From the NCBI GenBank assembly GCA_004835665.1, contig RBKR01000008.1:806001-870000 (forward strand): a DNA stretch of 64,000 bases, written 5' to 3'. A program made the translations under genes and the position numbers. Numbering within the stretch: the stretch's first letter is position 1; each line of letters opens with the position of its first letter. Shown here piece by piece: positions 1 to 12,200 of this stretch. The stretch comes from Phoma sp. XZ068. Its lineage: Eukaryota; Ascomycota; Dothideomycetes; Pleosporales; Didymellaceae. A model generated the notes under the pieces. That model was not told the origin of the DNA, did no database searches, and worked only from the letters and a program-made list of their open reading frames with translations.

Positions 1-1790
1 TGTCGAGCCCCACTTCACGAGCACCAGTCAAGCCAGTCACAACACCAGGCGCCCCTGGGCAACCCCTCAAGCCTGAAGATAACAAGGATTCGCCCGAGTA
101 CAAGAAGAAGCAGGCGCTGGCTGCAGGGCCCGTGCTGACCATGGACTACGAAAACTCAAAGGCATACGGCATGTCAGAGTCGCTATTCACGTCATTGAAG
201 GACATCTTCGAGGCCATGATAGCGCATAGGTCACGCATGGGTGTAGTCAGCCCGCACAAATTTCTCGAGATCCTGCGCCGCGACAACGAGATGTTCCGTA
301 CGCCAATGCACCAAGACGCGCACGAGTTCCTGAACCTGCTGCTCAACGAAGTCGTGGAGAACGTGGAAACATTCTCCAAGTCGCGGATAACAGAAGTGGG
401 AGAGACGGAGCAGGACGGCGCAGTTGCACCAGTAGCCGCCAACACCAACACCGGTTGGGTCCATGAACTATTCGAAGGCACACTGACATCTGAGACGCGA
501 TGTCTGACGTGTGAGAACACTTCTCAACGGGACGAGGCATTCCTGGATCTGTCAGTTGATCTCGAGCAGCACTCATCAGTAACAAGCTGTTTGCGAAAGT
601 TTTCCGAGGAAGAGATGCTGTGCGAGCGTAACAAGTTCCACTGTGACAACTGCGGAGGCTTGCAAGAAGCGGAAAAAAGGATGAAGATCAAGCGGTTACC
701 GAAGATCTTAGCGCTGCACCTAAAGCGTTTCAAGTATACAGAGGATCTGCAGAGGCTACAGAAGCTCTTCCACCGTGTCGTATACCCGTACTATCTCCGA
801 CTATTCAACACTACAGACGATGCAGAAGACCCCGACAGACTCTACGAGTTGTACGCCGTCGTCGTCCACATCGGCGGCGGCCCTTACCATGGCCACTATG
901 TATCAATCATCAAGACGCAAGACCGTGGCTGGCTCCTCTTCGACGACGAAATGGTCGAACCTGTCGATAAAGCCTACGTGCGCAACTTTTTCGGCGGCGA
1001 GAACGTCCTTGCATGCGCTTACGTCCTCTTCTATCAAGAGACGACAGAGGAGGCCATGATGAAAGAGCAAGAAGCCGACGCACGCGAAGCCGCTGCAAAG
1101 CAGGCCTCGGAACTTAACCCTGAAGCTGTCGCCGTCAGTGCCACAGCACCAAAGACAAACGGTGCAACAAATGGCTTCGGCCACTCACACCACCTTTCCA
1201 TAGCACAGACGCCAACTATCGAAGAGGAGGATCAGTTTGCAAGTCTCAACCACGCTGCGACCGCTCCAGCTCTCAACCCGACCGAGCACGTTCACCCCGT
1301 TGAGCATGTCACCACCAACATACCCGGCCTCGGTGCGAAAAAGAGTAATGCAGGACTCGGCCTATTCGGCAAGAAGAACAAGGCCGAAGAAAAGGAACGC
1401 AAAGCCGCCGAGAAAGAGCTGGAAGCACAAGCCAAGCAGAAACGCAAGGAAATGGAACAGCAACGGCGCAACAACTACAAGCGGCAGGAGGAAGAGCTAC
1501 AAGCCGCCCTTGCCGCATCGAAAGAATCCGCAGCCGAGGAAATGAAGAAGCGCGGCACCGAAGACACAGGCGCTGCACCGGGAACACCAAAGGACGCCAA
1601 CGGCGTCGGCAGCCTAAGCAAGGCCTCTGGCCTCAGCAGATTCAGACACAGCAGCATGAGTCTAAAGACCAAGCCCAAATTCTGGGGCAGCAAGGACAAG
1701 GGCGAGCACAACGGGGACGAAGCAGCCGGCAACGGCGACGACCCCAAGAGTCACGGCCTGGGCAGGAAGAAGAGCGTATTCAAGTTCTGA
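1..1790 (+). CDS. creB: CreB-like ubiquitin-specific protease (5' partial)
   Basis: The reading frame is open from base 3 to the stop at 1788-1790, with no start in the window, so the N-terminus (including the catalytic Cys box) lies upstream. The visible part has the USP QDAHEFLNLLLNE segment, a CxxC...CxxC zinc-binding finger insert (CLTC and CDNC), the LALHLKRFKY segment and the catalytic His box (GPYHGHYV) followed by WLLFDDE. After the peptidase domain comes a Lys/Glu/Gln-rich coiled coil (roughly bases 1370-1560) and a basic tail ending KSVFKF. This order matches CreB of Aspergillus, the UBP9/UBP13/USP12-46 type deubiquitinase that acts with the WD40 protein CreC in carbon catabolite repression and stabilises transporters and regulators. 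The assignment is strong from the SPEYKKK and MHQDAHEF regions and the coiled-coil tail. CreC is not in the window. Confidence 0.9.
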   Translation, partial: SSPTSRAPVKPVTTPGAPGQPLKPEDNKDSPEYKKKQALAAGPVLTMDYENSKAYGMSESLFTSLKDIFEAMIAHRSRMGVVSPHKFLEILRRDNEMFRTPMHQDAHEFLNLLLNEVVENVETFSKSRITEVGETEQDGAVAPVAANTNTGWVHELFEGTLTSETRCLTCENTSQRDEAFLDLSVDLEQHSSVTSCLRKFSEEEMLCERNKFHCDNCGGLQEAEKRMKIKRLPKILALHLKRFKYTEDLQRLQKLFHRVVYPYYLRLFNTTDDAEDPDRLYELYAVVVHIGGGPYHGHYVSIIKTQDRGWLLFDDEMVEPVDKAYVRNFFGGENVLACAYVLFYQETTEEAMMKEQEADAREAAAKQASELNPEAVAVSATAPKTNGATNGFGHSHHLSIAQTPTIEEEDQFASLNHAATAPALNPTEHVHPVEHVTTNIPGLGAKKSNAGLGLFGKKNKAEEKERKAAEKELEAQAKQKRKEMEQQRRNNYKRQEEELQAALAASKESAAEEMKKRGTEDTGAAPGTPKDANGVGSLSKASGLSRFRHSSMSLKTKPKFWGSKDKGEHNGDEAAGNGDDPKSHGLGRKKSVFKF

Positions 1791-4700
1791 ACACCCTTCG
1801 TATTGTTACCGTAAGTTCAAACGCTATCGTTACGCATGTGCATCAGGTGCGAGATAGAGATGGGCGTTGTTTGTTGGTGATGGGAATTCCATGTCCAAGC
1901 AAGGCATTTGTGCATATCAGACTTGGGGCGTAGCTCTTAAAATTGGAGCGCTGTTCTTGTTGCATCCATCCGTGTGTTCTACTTGTTTGGTGGAGAGGCA
2001 GCGTGGATGTCTTCGGGCTTTGGGGTGGTTAGGCTGTAAGCATAGATCTCATTCGATGTGCATGTGTAGTCAAATAAAGAGAGCGTTTTCTTCAACATAT
2101 TCCACGTGCAAGTGTAGGGTTTGGGGTTGTGTGGTGTGGCGCCTGCCATGGCAAGTTGTGAATTGTAACGACCTCCGATGCTTCATGCATTGGTTGTGGG
2201 AGTAGCCAGCCTTGATTTCGTTCCCTTTGTCCGAGATAACTCCATGGCACCGGTGAGATACATCATATTGTGAACCTCGAGCCCTTGACTTTCAGCATTG
2301 TGATTCGGGTCGTTAGGGTAGGGTTTTGATTTGGTGAAAAATGTCAACCCGCGTAGAAATTCATCACACCACAACAATCACATCGACTGACCTGAAACTT
2401 GCGGAGCAAGTGGCCAATATATACAGCTACTAGCCAATACAGATTAACGCATGTAGATCAGTTGTGGTGGCGCTACTATTGCACATGGTTGCTGAAGAGA
2501 GCACCTGTTTCCAGGAGCGGATCAAGCCTAGAACGTGAAAAGCTGTCAATACGGTAAATAGTGAATGCCCCCTTGTCTCCATATATATAGTGATGAGTTG
2601 GCTACGACTTATCATCGCTGCTGAGGGCACCGCGAAATCGCCAACAGGGCTGTAGACGCAACGCTCACAAATATAGCTCACTCGCAGACGACATCTCATA
2701 GATTTGGAGGCAGCGTGTAGAGAAATATTTGAACTGTATTGGGGTATAATTCTGTAGGGTCCATAGACTTCTACCATCGAGTTGAGATACGGGTGTGGTT
2801 GGTGGTGTCTGCCCATGTATTCATCCACCCCTGTCCTGCCTGCCCTTGGCCCAGGATGTGCAGCTACGGTGCTGGTCCAGATCTGAGCTTGTCAACTCGA
2901 AGCGCCCAGATAATTATTGGCAGTGCGCTGTTCATTGTCGCCGCAATGTCTCCACGACTGCATCTGAAAGCAAAACCACCGGCTCGATTTCCTCCAATGC
3001 CCCGGCTCGGTTTAACCCTGATCCTCCCCAGCTGATCTGCTGGCCGCAGCGTCATGCTCGACTCCTCTTGATGTGTGTGCGCGTTGCTCAACCGAGAACC
3101 AATAGATAGACTATCATGAGCGTATTGATGAACATGAGTGGTACTAGAGACAAGTCAGTGTATTGTTCCCATGTATCCCTGGCATATTGCAAATTGATGT
3201 GCTCGAATTTGCGTATGGTCCAACGAGGCGCTGACGTACTTCTCATAAGTGTTCGTACCGAGGAAACAAGGTTTATTAATCGTGCCTTCACGCTCGCATC
3301 GTCTCGTTGCCCAAAGCCAGGTTCTGCTGCGCCAGCAGTCCAGCCAACTGTGTTATATTGTCAGTTTTGGCCGGGTACATAGTATGTGTGCAATCGTGTG
3401 TCTCAGGCGGCGTTCGGTAGGAAGCGGTCTTTGCGATGCGAAGGAGGATAGGAGGGGGTAGCGGGGGTTGTAGCGGTATGCGCGGGTGTGCGACGTACTG
3501 CGTGCAAGAAATCGGTCTTCAGAGAGGATAGCTATCGCATTGATGAGGAGAACAGCGACTGCGAATAGTATTAGTAGGTGCTAGATTTGTGCCAGATGTT
3601 CGCAATGTACCATAGAAGAGGCCACCAAGACCGAAAGTGAACATTCTGTGTGTATGGTTTAGAAGCAAACTTCAAGGTGAGTGTCTGTGAAGTAGTTCTA
3701 GAGGCTTATGTGGTCGGGGGTAGTCTCAGCGGTGTTGCCTGTCAAGAAAGACAGCTGTTGTCGAGCTGCATGTCAAATGCCAAGACCCTGGACCGTCATG
3801 ATCACGTGCTGGGATCGAATCGCAGGTATGGAATCTGGTGTACAGTCGTTCGTTTGGATCTCAAACTGGCGTTCAGCCTTGCGAGGGCTGCAGGGAGACG
3901 CGCTCTGGATTCTACATGGTTGGTCATTGAACGCAATCTCGCGGACAAACATGACTTGTGCAAGGCTGTCATGCGAGATCGAACGAGGCCGATGCATCGG
4001 ATGGTTCACAGTCGAGCAAGGATAATGCAGTCTTGCCAAGAAGAAGGATCTGGGCCCTGTCGGCCGTTGAAAGATCGTGAGAAGCGCAGAAGCGTTATGA
4101 CGAAATTCTCCGTTTGAGCGCGAGCATATTGATGTCTGTTGAGTGCCTCCTCTGCCCTTTTCTGAAGCCCACAGTCCACAGATCTTGAAAGGCATCAATA
4201 TGATCGGCGCAGATCGGGTGGGCCTTGTGCACGTTTAAATGGAGCGCCCCCAGTCTCAGCAATTGCTCAGAGCCGTCTGCATTCGAATAGCGAGTGACGG
4301 ATGTCTTTCCTGACCCAACCACGGGCCCTTTCAACATGACTTTCCGAACGCGAAAACGTCATTGCTGTCTGGCAGCCCGAAACGTGACGTTCTAGAACCA
4401 CCTTGAAGAAGGACCCTGTGCACTACAAACAATACCCGAAGATTTGATATCCGTGTCGTGCCTCCGTGTGAGTTGTTCCCGCCAACTTCACTTCACGGCC
4501 GGCGCAGCAGCAATAGAAGGTCCCGAGGCCATCGCATACATACCGTCAACGACCTTCTGGGTGCGCAAGGACACGGTCGAGCTACTGATCTTACGAGCAT
4601 CCGGATCTAGAACAGCCGCTACTGACCGCCGCATCGCACATCACAAAACGTTGTGCAGCCGGCCCCGTCTCTCGAGGATCATTCTTTATCCTTTTCACCT

Positions 4701-4911
4701 CCAACAACTACCACTGCGTCTGATACTTCTATGTTTGCATTGCACCGCTTGTTCGAGTGCTTTCGGCTGGTCTAGAGGAGTCCTGGTCTGTCGCTGCTGT
4801 CACTGACGATCATCGGGCAATCAGGGCTCCGGAGTTTCGATTGCCCTTCAATCAGAGCACCTGCCATAGTACACGAAGTTTGCGGCCTGCACACCCCAAC
4901 TCTAAATCATA
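1791..4911. other. Intergenic region, no supported gene
   Basis: This 3.1 kb stretch lies between creB and the hybrid histidine kinase and should carry the creB terminator and the kinase promoter. Only short overlapping ORFs occur on both strands. They lack recognisable motifs and several begin at non-ATG codons. Bases about 2400-2760 are more AT-rich, with TATATATAG near 2582. I see no tRNA, no transposon ends and no clear repeats. Confidence 0.6.
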
Positions 4912-7900
4912 ATGGCTGAGGCAGGGGAAGAAGCTGAAAGTCAGTATTTTCCGCTCAGCGACCGACCGAAGTCTCCAAGCTCGATACACAGCAGCGATTC
5001 CATGTCAATACACTCCCAGCCGTCCGCCATGGTGGCATCCTTGACCGCACTGCAATATCTTCCAGTACCACTTTTGGTGCTTTCTTCAGCTAAGGCTGTC
5101 GTGATCGCGAATGAGGCGATGGGGCGCCTACTTGGGATCGATTTCGAGAGCACCGCTTACCATGACTTTTCGATATCTGAGGTCCTACAGAACAAAACCA
5201 TGGGTGAGCTCGGAATCGATATTCTACAAAACGGTTCACCGCTTTTAGTATCATGGGAGGTGCGTCACAATGTATGGTGAGATGGTTGCACGATTACTAA
5301 CCTACCACAAGGACTTCCTCGATTGTGTGGTCGACGATGCCCAGACCAACAGTGCGGACGAAGAAGACGACCAACTGGAGAGCGGGAATACTACACCTAC
5401 TGCGCACTCGGCGAACGATGGGACTCACTCGCAATCGAACCCTCCATTGCCCCTCCTAAGCACCACGAACCTAGCGCGGACTACTGTGCATGATGTTTCG
5501 GTGGAGGTAGTTGTGTCGCCGCTTTCACGGGGCCCTGGCGGTGTTGTAACGAAGCAAGACAGGTCACATTCACAACATGGTGCCTTTCAAGCCACCTGTA
5601 TCATCTCAATCTGGAGCATAGAAGACACTCGATACTTTACATTGACTTTCACTAGCGCAACACCTACACAATCAGCGCACACAGCGCGTCCTTCGAGCCG
5701 AGTCGTCAATCGCACGCATACCGGATCTCATTTGAACAAGTCGCGTAGTTCTGGGTCGAGCTCTTCCTCTGGTCGCCGTTCAGGAAGCAGCTCGACTAAC
5801 GTATCGAAAGTTGTAACACCCACGATACAGCAACCGATGTTTCCGCCTCGAGGTCCGCCTCTGTTAGGAGGGCACGATACGTCCACAACCTCGATTTTCC
5901 AAAAGGCTACGCAGCTAAAGGATGCCCTTCTAAATTCGATCAATATGCCAGCATACGCCATGTGGAAAGACGAAGGGTTCGGTATTCCAAACAATGCACT
6001 TTTACGACTCCTACCTAAGGATGCGACCTACACTCCAGGTGACCAGCGATCGTTCTTAGCGCTTTTCAAAGTATGGACTGAGGATTTCCAGCGATCACTC
6101 GATGTTGATGAGTTTCCTATTGTGCAGGTATGCAGGACACAGCAGCGTGTGGAGAAAGTGCGACTTGGTATGCGACAGCCAGGTACAGGCAGGGGTATCG
6201 TATTTGAGATCACCGGAGAACCAGTCGTGCATCCGGAGACCGGCGAATTTTTGGGTGGCATCGTGATCTTCAAGGACGTCACAGAGTACACCAAGGCAAT
6301 AGCAGCGCGGGTGGAGGAGAACGAGAAGCAATTCGAGTACATCGCCAACTTCATGCCAGTCATGGTCTGGACAACGACACCTGACGGTCTCCACGACTGG
6401 TTTTCGCAACGCTGGTACGACTACACAGGTCTCACCGAAGCACAAAGTCTAGGGGAGGGCTGGAAATTGCCTTTCCATCCTGACGACATGGTCACAACTA
6501 AGGATACATGGTTTCGTTGCCTCAAAACAGGCGACGAGTATAACACGGAATATCGATGTCAGAGATATGATGGGGAGTGGCGCTGGATGCTCGGACGAGC
6601 CATACCTTTCCTGGATGACTCTGGCAAAATTATCAAGTGGTTTGGAACTTGTACTGACATTCACGACCTAGTTATGGCACGCCAAGAAGCAAGACAAACG
6701 CGCGAACAGCTTCAGAAGGTCATCGAACACGCCAAAATCATGCTGTGGGCTGTTGATCGACAGAATAAGGTCGTTCTGCTTGAAGGAGATAAGGGTCCAG
6801 ACAAGGATAGAAAAGCCATTCTCGGCAAAGACCTGTTCGACCAGTTTGGCATGAACGCATCTGATCGAGACCGCTGGAGGCAGCCAATCCAAGAGATCCT
6901 CAACGGCAAAGCGCAGGACGAGATGGTGGAACGATACATATCTTCAGACCGCTACTACCGAACACGTCTGGTGCCGCGGTGGAACTCTCTGAGGACGGGT
7001 GGAGTTGAAGGCGAGGCATTCGTGGATGGGGTCATCGGTGTTTCGATGGACATAACGGAACTGCGGGAAAGAGAAGACCAGCTTAAAGAACAGGAGAAAG
7101 AGAATTCTAGACTTATGGCTAATGCTGCGGCTGCTAGAGAGGCTAGTAGGATGAAGAGTCAGTTCCTGGCGAACATGTCGCACGAAATTCGGACACCGAT
7201 TGCTGGAGTCATAGGAATGAGCGAGCTGCTCTTCGACATGGATCTCAATGAGGAACAGAAAGAGTGCGCAGAAAACATCCACAGGTCAGCCAACAGTCTT
7301 CTTACTGTTATCAACGATATCCTGGATTTCTCGAAGGTCGAAAGCGGCCGACTCGATGTTGAAGAAGTACAGTTCAGTCTGAGCGTGGTTCTTCGAGACG
7401 TTAACAAGATGATGTCTTTCGCGGCACAACGGAAGGGGTTGGCGTATTACAGCTTCATTGAGCCAGAGGTTGAACAAGATTTGAGAGTTGTCGGTGACCC
7501 TGGACGCCTTCGTCAAATTTTGACAAACGTATTGACGAACAGTATCAAGTTCACATCAGACGGATCCGTTAAGCTTAATGTCGCAATCAGCTCAAAATCC
7601 AAAGATTCGGCTACCGTGAATTTTGTAGTACAAGACACCGGTATTGGCATCGAAGAGGAAGTTCGCAAGCATCTGTTCCAGCCTTTCAGTCAGGCGGACT
7701 CCTCAACCGCTCGCCGCTTCGGTGGAACTGGGTTAGGGTTGACGATTAGTAAGAATCTTGTGGAGCTCATGAAGGGTCAGATTTGGCTGGATTCAAAGCT
7801 GGGGCAAGGGACTACAGCCACATTTTGGATCCCGTTTGCAAGGGCCTCCTATACTGATGATGGTTCGCCTTTGGTTGACCTTGCGTCAATCCCTGATAGA

Positions 7901-9257
7901 CTTCAGAGTGATGTGTCGGTGTCTGTTGGGAGCTCTGAAGATCACACCCCTCCATTAACACCTCGAGAGGTAAACGGACATTCGAGAATGCAATCGTTCC
8001 CAGTCGGAGGCAAGCTGCCAGATCATCTCACCAATATACCGGAATCCGAGAGGAAGAATACACACGTCTTGGTCGTAGAAGATAAGTAAGTTTACTGCTT
8101 CGCTGGTCACTTCCTGAATATGGCGACTAACAGCATGGTTTAGTCATATCAATCAGCAGATTGCCTTGAAAACAATTAAAAAGCTGAACTTCTCAGTGAA
8201 TGCGGTCTGGAACGGTCAGGAGGTCTTGGACTATCTTGAAAAGGAATTTACCCCATCTCATCCACGTCCTGATATCATCTTGATGGATGTTCAAGTATGT
8301 AAAGATGTCCGACTGTGCTGATCATCCGACTAACATTTGATAAAAAGATGCCTATCCGAGATGGCTATTCTGCCACACATGCGATCAGAACCGAAGCACC
8401 ATGGAGGGACAAACCAGAGATCCGAGGCGTTCCTATTGTCGCGATGACAGCCAGTGCCATTCAAGGAGACAAAGAAAAATGCACGCTAGCTGGAATGGAT
8501 GTGAGTGTTCACGGAAGACTCCCCTATATCGAAGAACTGGTGACTGATGCTCTACAGGACTATTTGGCCAAACCAGTCAAAGGCAAGGTCCTTGAAAAGG
8601 TAAGTCTATTCAACCCCAACGTGGATATGGACTGACTCGTACCAGATGCTTGTCAAGTGGGCGATCGAGGGACGGCGAAAAACGGCCATTGCGAAGCCTC
8701 CCGTAAATGCACCTGATCGACATGGGAATTTATCCTCTTCGGCCCCCTCAACCACGGATAGCGTTAGCGTAAAAGATCGTTCGCAAATCGCAAGCCAACC
8801 GGACCGACCTGAAACAACGGCTTCAGCACTGACCGCCCAACTAGACCGGCTGCATTATCAAAGCGATGCAGCGTTTGCAAGGACATCCGAGAATGAAGCG
8901 GACAGGGCTTTGAGGCGGATCCAAGCTGAGGAGAGAGATACGAAGCTGCGCGACGACAAATTGCTATCGCTCACGGGACCGCAGCTTCACCGCCATGGCA
9001 CCGCTCAGGGGCGAGAGAACGAGTCTACTATGCCGCTTACAGAGGAGAACATGGAGAGGTTCACCCATGCGCAAGATGGTGATGCTGGCCCACGCAGGCC
9101 AACAGAATCTCCAGAAACTGGATCAGATATTGTTAACCATCCGCATAGCCGGACACAGAGCAGAACGGAGCAGCTTGCGGCTCGATCATCCCTTCCAGAG
9201 TCTCGCCTGCGCGAAAGCCAGCAAACGTCGACTTCCCAGGCATTGTCTCCAAAATGA
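4912..9257 (+). CDS. Hybrid sensor histidine kinase with multiple PAS domains
   Basis: Six exons: 4912-5259, 5312-8085, 8144-8294, 8348-8500, 8558-8599 and 8646-9257, giving about 1359 aa. Introns are 46-58 bp with GTGCGT/GTAAGT/GTATGT/GTGAGT donors. An N-terminal PAS-like segment (about 40-100) is followed by a Ser-rich linker, a clear PAS/PAC (about 450-570, HPDDM and EWRWMLGRA) and a third PAS-like region (about 575-690). The HisKA H-box MSHEIRTP places the phospho-His at about 740. The N box, G1 (DTGIGI) and G2 (GGTGLGLTI) of the ATPase follow. Splicing restores the receiver domain: VVEDN spans intron 2, LMDVQ carries the phospho-Asp at about 1089, and GMD joins DYLAKPVK across intron 4. 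A Ser/Thr-rich tail of about 200 aa follows. No transmembrane segment is seen, so a cytosolic sensor feeding a His-Asp phosphorelay is expected. The class within fungal hybrid kinases is not assigned. Confidence 0.92.
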
Positions 9258-12200
9258 TCACGCTTCACTCTGAGTTGAAGGTGTGGGGGCCTTCATGAGA
9301 CCCGTTGGCATCCACAATCTTCACTACAGCTTGTACAGTTCGCCGAGGCGGGATTGAGTACTTTGGAGGCTCTCAAAGGTCTTTCAGAGTCATGTTGACA
9401 GGAAGTTGAATTCCAGCACGACAAGGAAGCACCCTGTTTGATTGCATGCATGCATTTGCATTCTACCGATGCCCGCTGCACCCCGAAGCCGGCGCAAGCA
9501 CAAGATCAAAATGAAAACCAGCACAATTCGCAGCGCCAGGGTGCACTCCACCTTGGCTAGTATTATGGCCAGCGAATCTCCGTTGAGCAATGGGATTTAT
9601 CGTGATCATTTGGCCATTACGATTTTGCGGCTCATTGCTGACCGGGGAGGGGCATTTTGAGATCGATTGCTTCTTGGTACGTCGGCGACCATAGCCTCAC
9701 TTTATTGGCACGGAGAATTTCGCGACTCAGCACACTCGCGCTTTCAGACATGGCAAGCAACCGTGCTGGTCTCCACATGTAGGACGCGGGTTGTCAGGAA
9801 GAAAGCATATTTGATCAAGGTAGTGGGCAACCAACGGCTGTCTCCATACGACGCTTGGCCCCTGAGAGTCTTAGGAACCATCACAGGATCTTTAGGATCT
9901 TGTCGCGACAACAAAACAAATTAGAGCATGTCTCCACAACCAGCATCCTACCTCTCACATCGTCGACGGGTAGCATGGATCGTTCGTGCGTAGATTTGAG
10001 TTCATAGCAGGACAGCTGATTGGATAGCATGGCCGGCAAGTTGCGTTTTGATGGTAATGTGGGTGCTAAATAGGGGGATCTTATAACGATCGACCACGTC
10101 GCCATGTGCACTTCGCTGTTTCGAGCTTGTCCACTTCTCGAATGGGGACCTCAGAAGCTCAAATGGGGAACTTAGCCAAAGCGTTGGGTGTTTGCGGTGG
10201 AGATCTTCTTCAAAATCGTAAAAGAAGATGAGCAGGATCGTCGCACGACACGTGGGTGACAGCCTGGAGACTCAAGTTCCTGGTGGCCATCAATACTTAC
10301 CCTTGACCCCAAGCACAACCACGATGCCTTGACCTGGTTTCAACGGCAAACTCTGTGCGCAACCAAGTGCGAAGCCACCACCATCTGACAAGTTGACATC
10401 TGGCAACGGCGCCCTCATTTCAGAGCGTTACATCGCGCTCTGAACTTGCATTATGGCCGACGTGCGACCGATGAGTTCGACTGCTGGGCATTGGGTGTGG
10501 CACTGGACAGCTTAAACGCTAACACAGCAATATACCGCTGCGCTGGGAATATACTACTCTTACTTTTGCCTCGCCGATGTGAGAGCCGGCAAAGTATGAT
10601 TCGAGGTTCATCACATGAGATCGTGCAAGGTACTCACATGCTTTGGCGGCTTGACTCGGCCTGCATACTAGAGTCGCTACGCTTGCGTGATTTCATCTGG
10701 TGCCGTTAGACGTTGGTTCAAGGTTGTTTGGCGAGGAAGCGTGGCGTGAAAGGGGAGCATTGCACCAGTGGTAGCGAGTTGGTGCATGCCGGGTTGCCTC
10801 CGGATAGAGGGGCAGCCGCGCAACGGGTACAGCAATCGAAGGTTAGAGATAGCGGCGCAAAACAGACGCGGGAACAGCGGGCTGACTTGCAATTTGCGAC
10901 AGATCTGGCAAGTCTTCGTTGTGCCCAGTAATTCTCCCATGTCAACAAGGCCGTTGTGATCCGTGATTTCATCAACACGAAGGCAGCCCCACGAGCTTCG
11001 GTGCTCGTGTGATCTTTGGATCTCAAAGAGCCGCGCGTCTGGTTCGTGCTATGTGAGATGAAGTATAACACGATTCCATGTGAGGAATGTGTGTAAGACG
11101 ATCACACAGATGATGGCATTTAGTTGCACGAGAGACATTCTGCGTTCTCCGGTGTTTTTGCGACGGCGGGTTGAATGCCTCCACAGCTATCCAGGATTGC
11201 GGAAATAAAAGGGCCCAAGAGCTTAACGAGGCACCATAAACTTGGCAGTCCTTGGAATTCGCCGTAGTACTGCTGAAAGTTTACAGGGCAGTGGGCACTG
11301 GAGAAGTGCTAGCTCGGCTTGATCTGGCAGCTTGCTGCACGAAGTGTTGCCGAGCATTGCGGATGGGAACTGCCGTTGACTACTAGGGAGGGGCGGCTGT
11401 GGAGGGTTCAAGTCAACTCAAGCCCGAGTTTATTGCTTTTGCCTCATAGTGCAGCTTCTCGAGCCTCTGATTGATTGCGCTCACCGGAAAGCAGTGTCAA
11501 CGGCCCTGGGGGATTGGTTTCCCATATTTCGTTAGCAGGGCGACTACCTTCGACGCTGCTGCAGCACTCCCGTCGACATCTGTCTCTGAAAGGCGCCAAC
11601 GACAGGTGGAGCCAAAACTCGATGCTAGCGCAGTGCACGCACAGGTCAAGACTGCAACAAGGTTGGAATGTGAACAGCTTGACGGGGCTGTGGGGCAGAC
11701 GGATGGCGTTCGCCAACCACAGATGTGCCCTGCATGATGAGACGCCTAGCGAACAGTGAGTGGGACAAGCGAACTCGACATGGCTGATGGTAGCTGCTCG
11801 TGAGTGGTTGAGTTTTACAGTTGCAGGACACACCGGAGCGGAAAGCAGAGCGGAGAGCAGAGCGGTGAGGGGCGCTATGCCGGTGACGGCACCAGTGACG
11901 GTTTGCCACCTGCCACCTCGTGCATCACGAACAGTGACGGCAACAGCAATGCATGTTTGTCGCGCATGCAGCGCGTGTTCGGCCCTGGAATACCTCGAGA
12001 TGGTGTGGAGTCTTGTTAAGGTGCTGGACAATCAAATGAATCTCTCCACACCGCTGACCGCTCACGATGACCTACTCGATAGGTCCGTGCAGACGCCAAA
12101 TGACGACACTTCACGACAAGTGCCCTGGTGCACAAATGTTGTCTAACCAGGACGGTCGCCTGAACACAACTTTGCGCGCCTTGGCCACCATGACGGTACA

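Noticed and set aside
2430..2828. 132-codon minus-strand ORF in an AT-richer patch
   Set aside because: Composition and sequence give no family signal; overlapped by plus-strand ORFs.
3650..4117. 155-codon plus-strand ORF between creB and the kinase
   Set aside because: No motif, overlapped by a 141-codon ORF on the other strand, and no splice or promoter support.
11444..12031. 195-codon minus-strand ORF in the gene-poor region
   Set aside because: It begins at a TTG codon, has no recognisable domain and overlaps several plus-strand ORFs of similar length.
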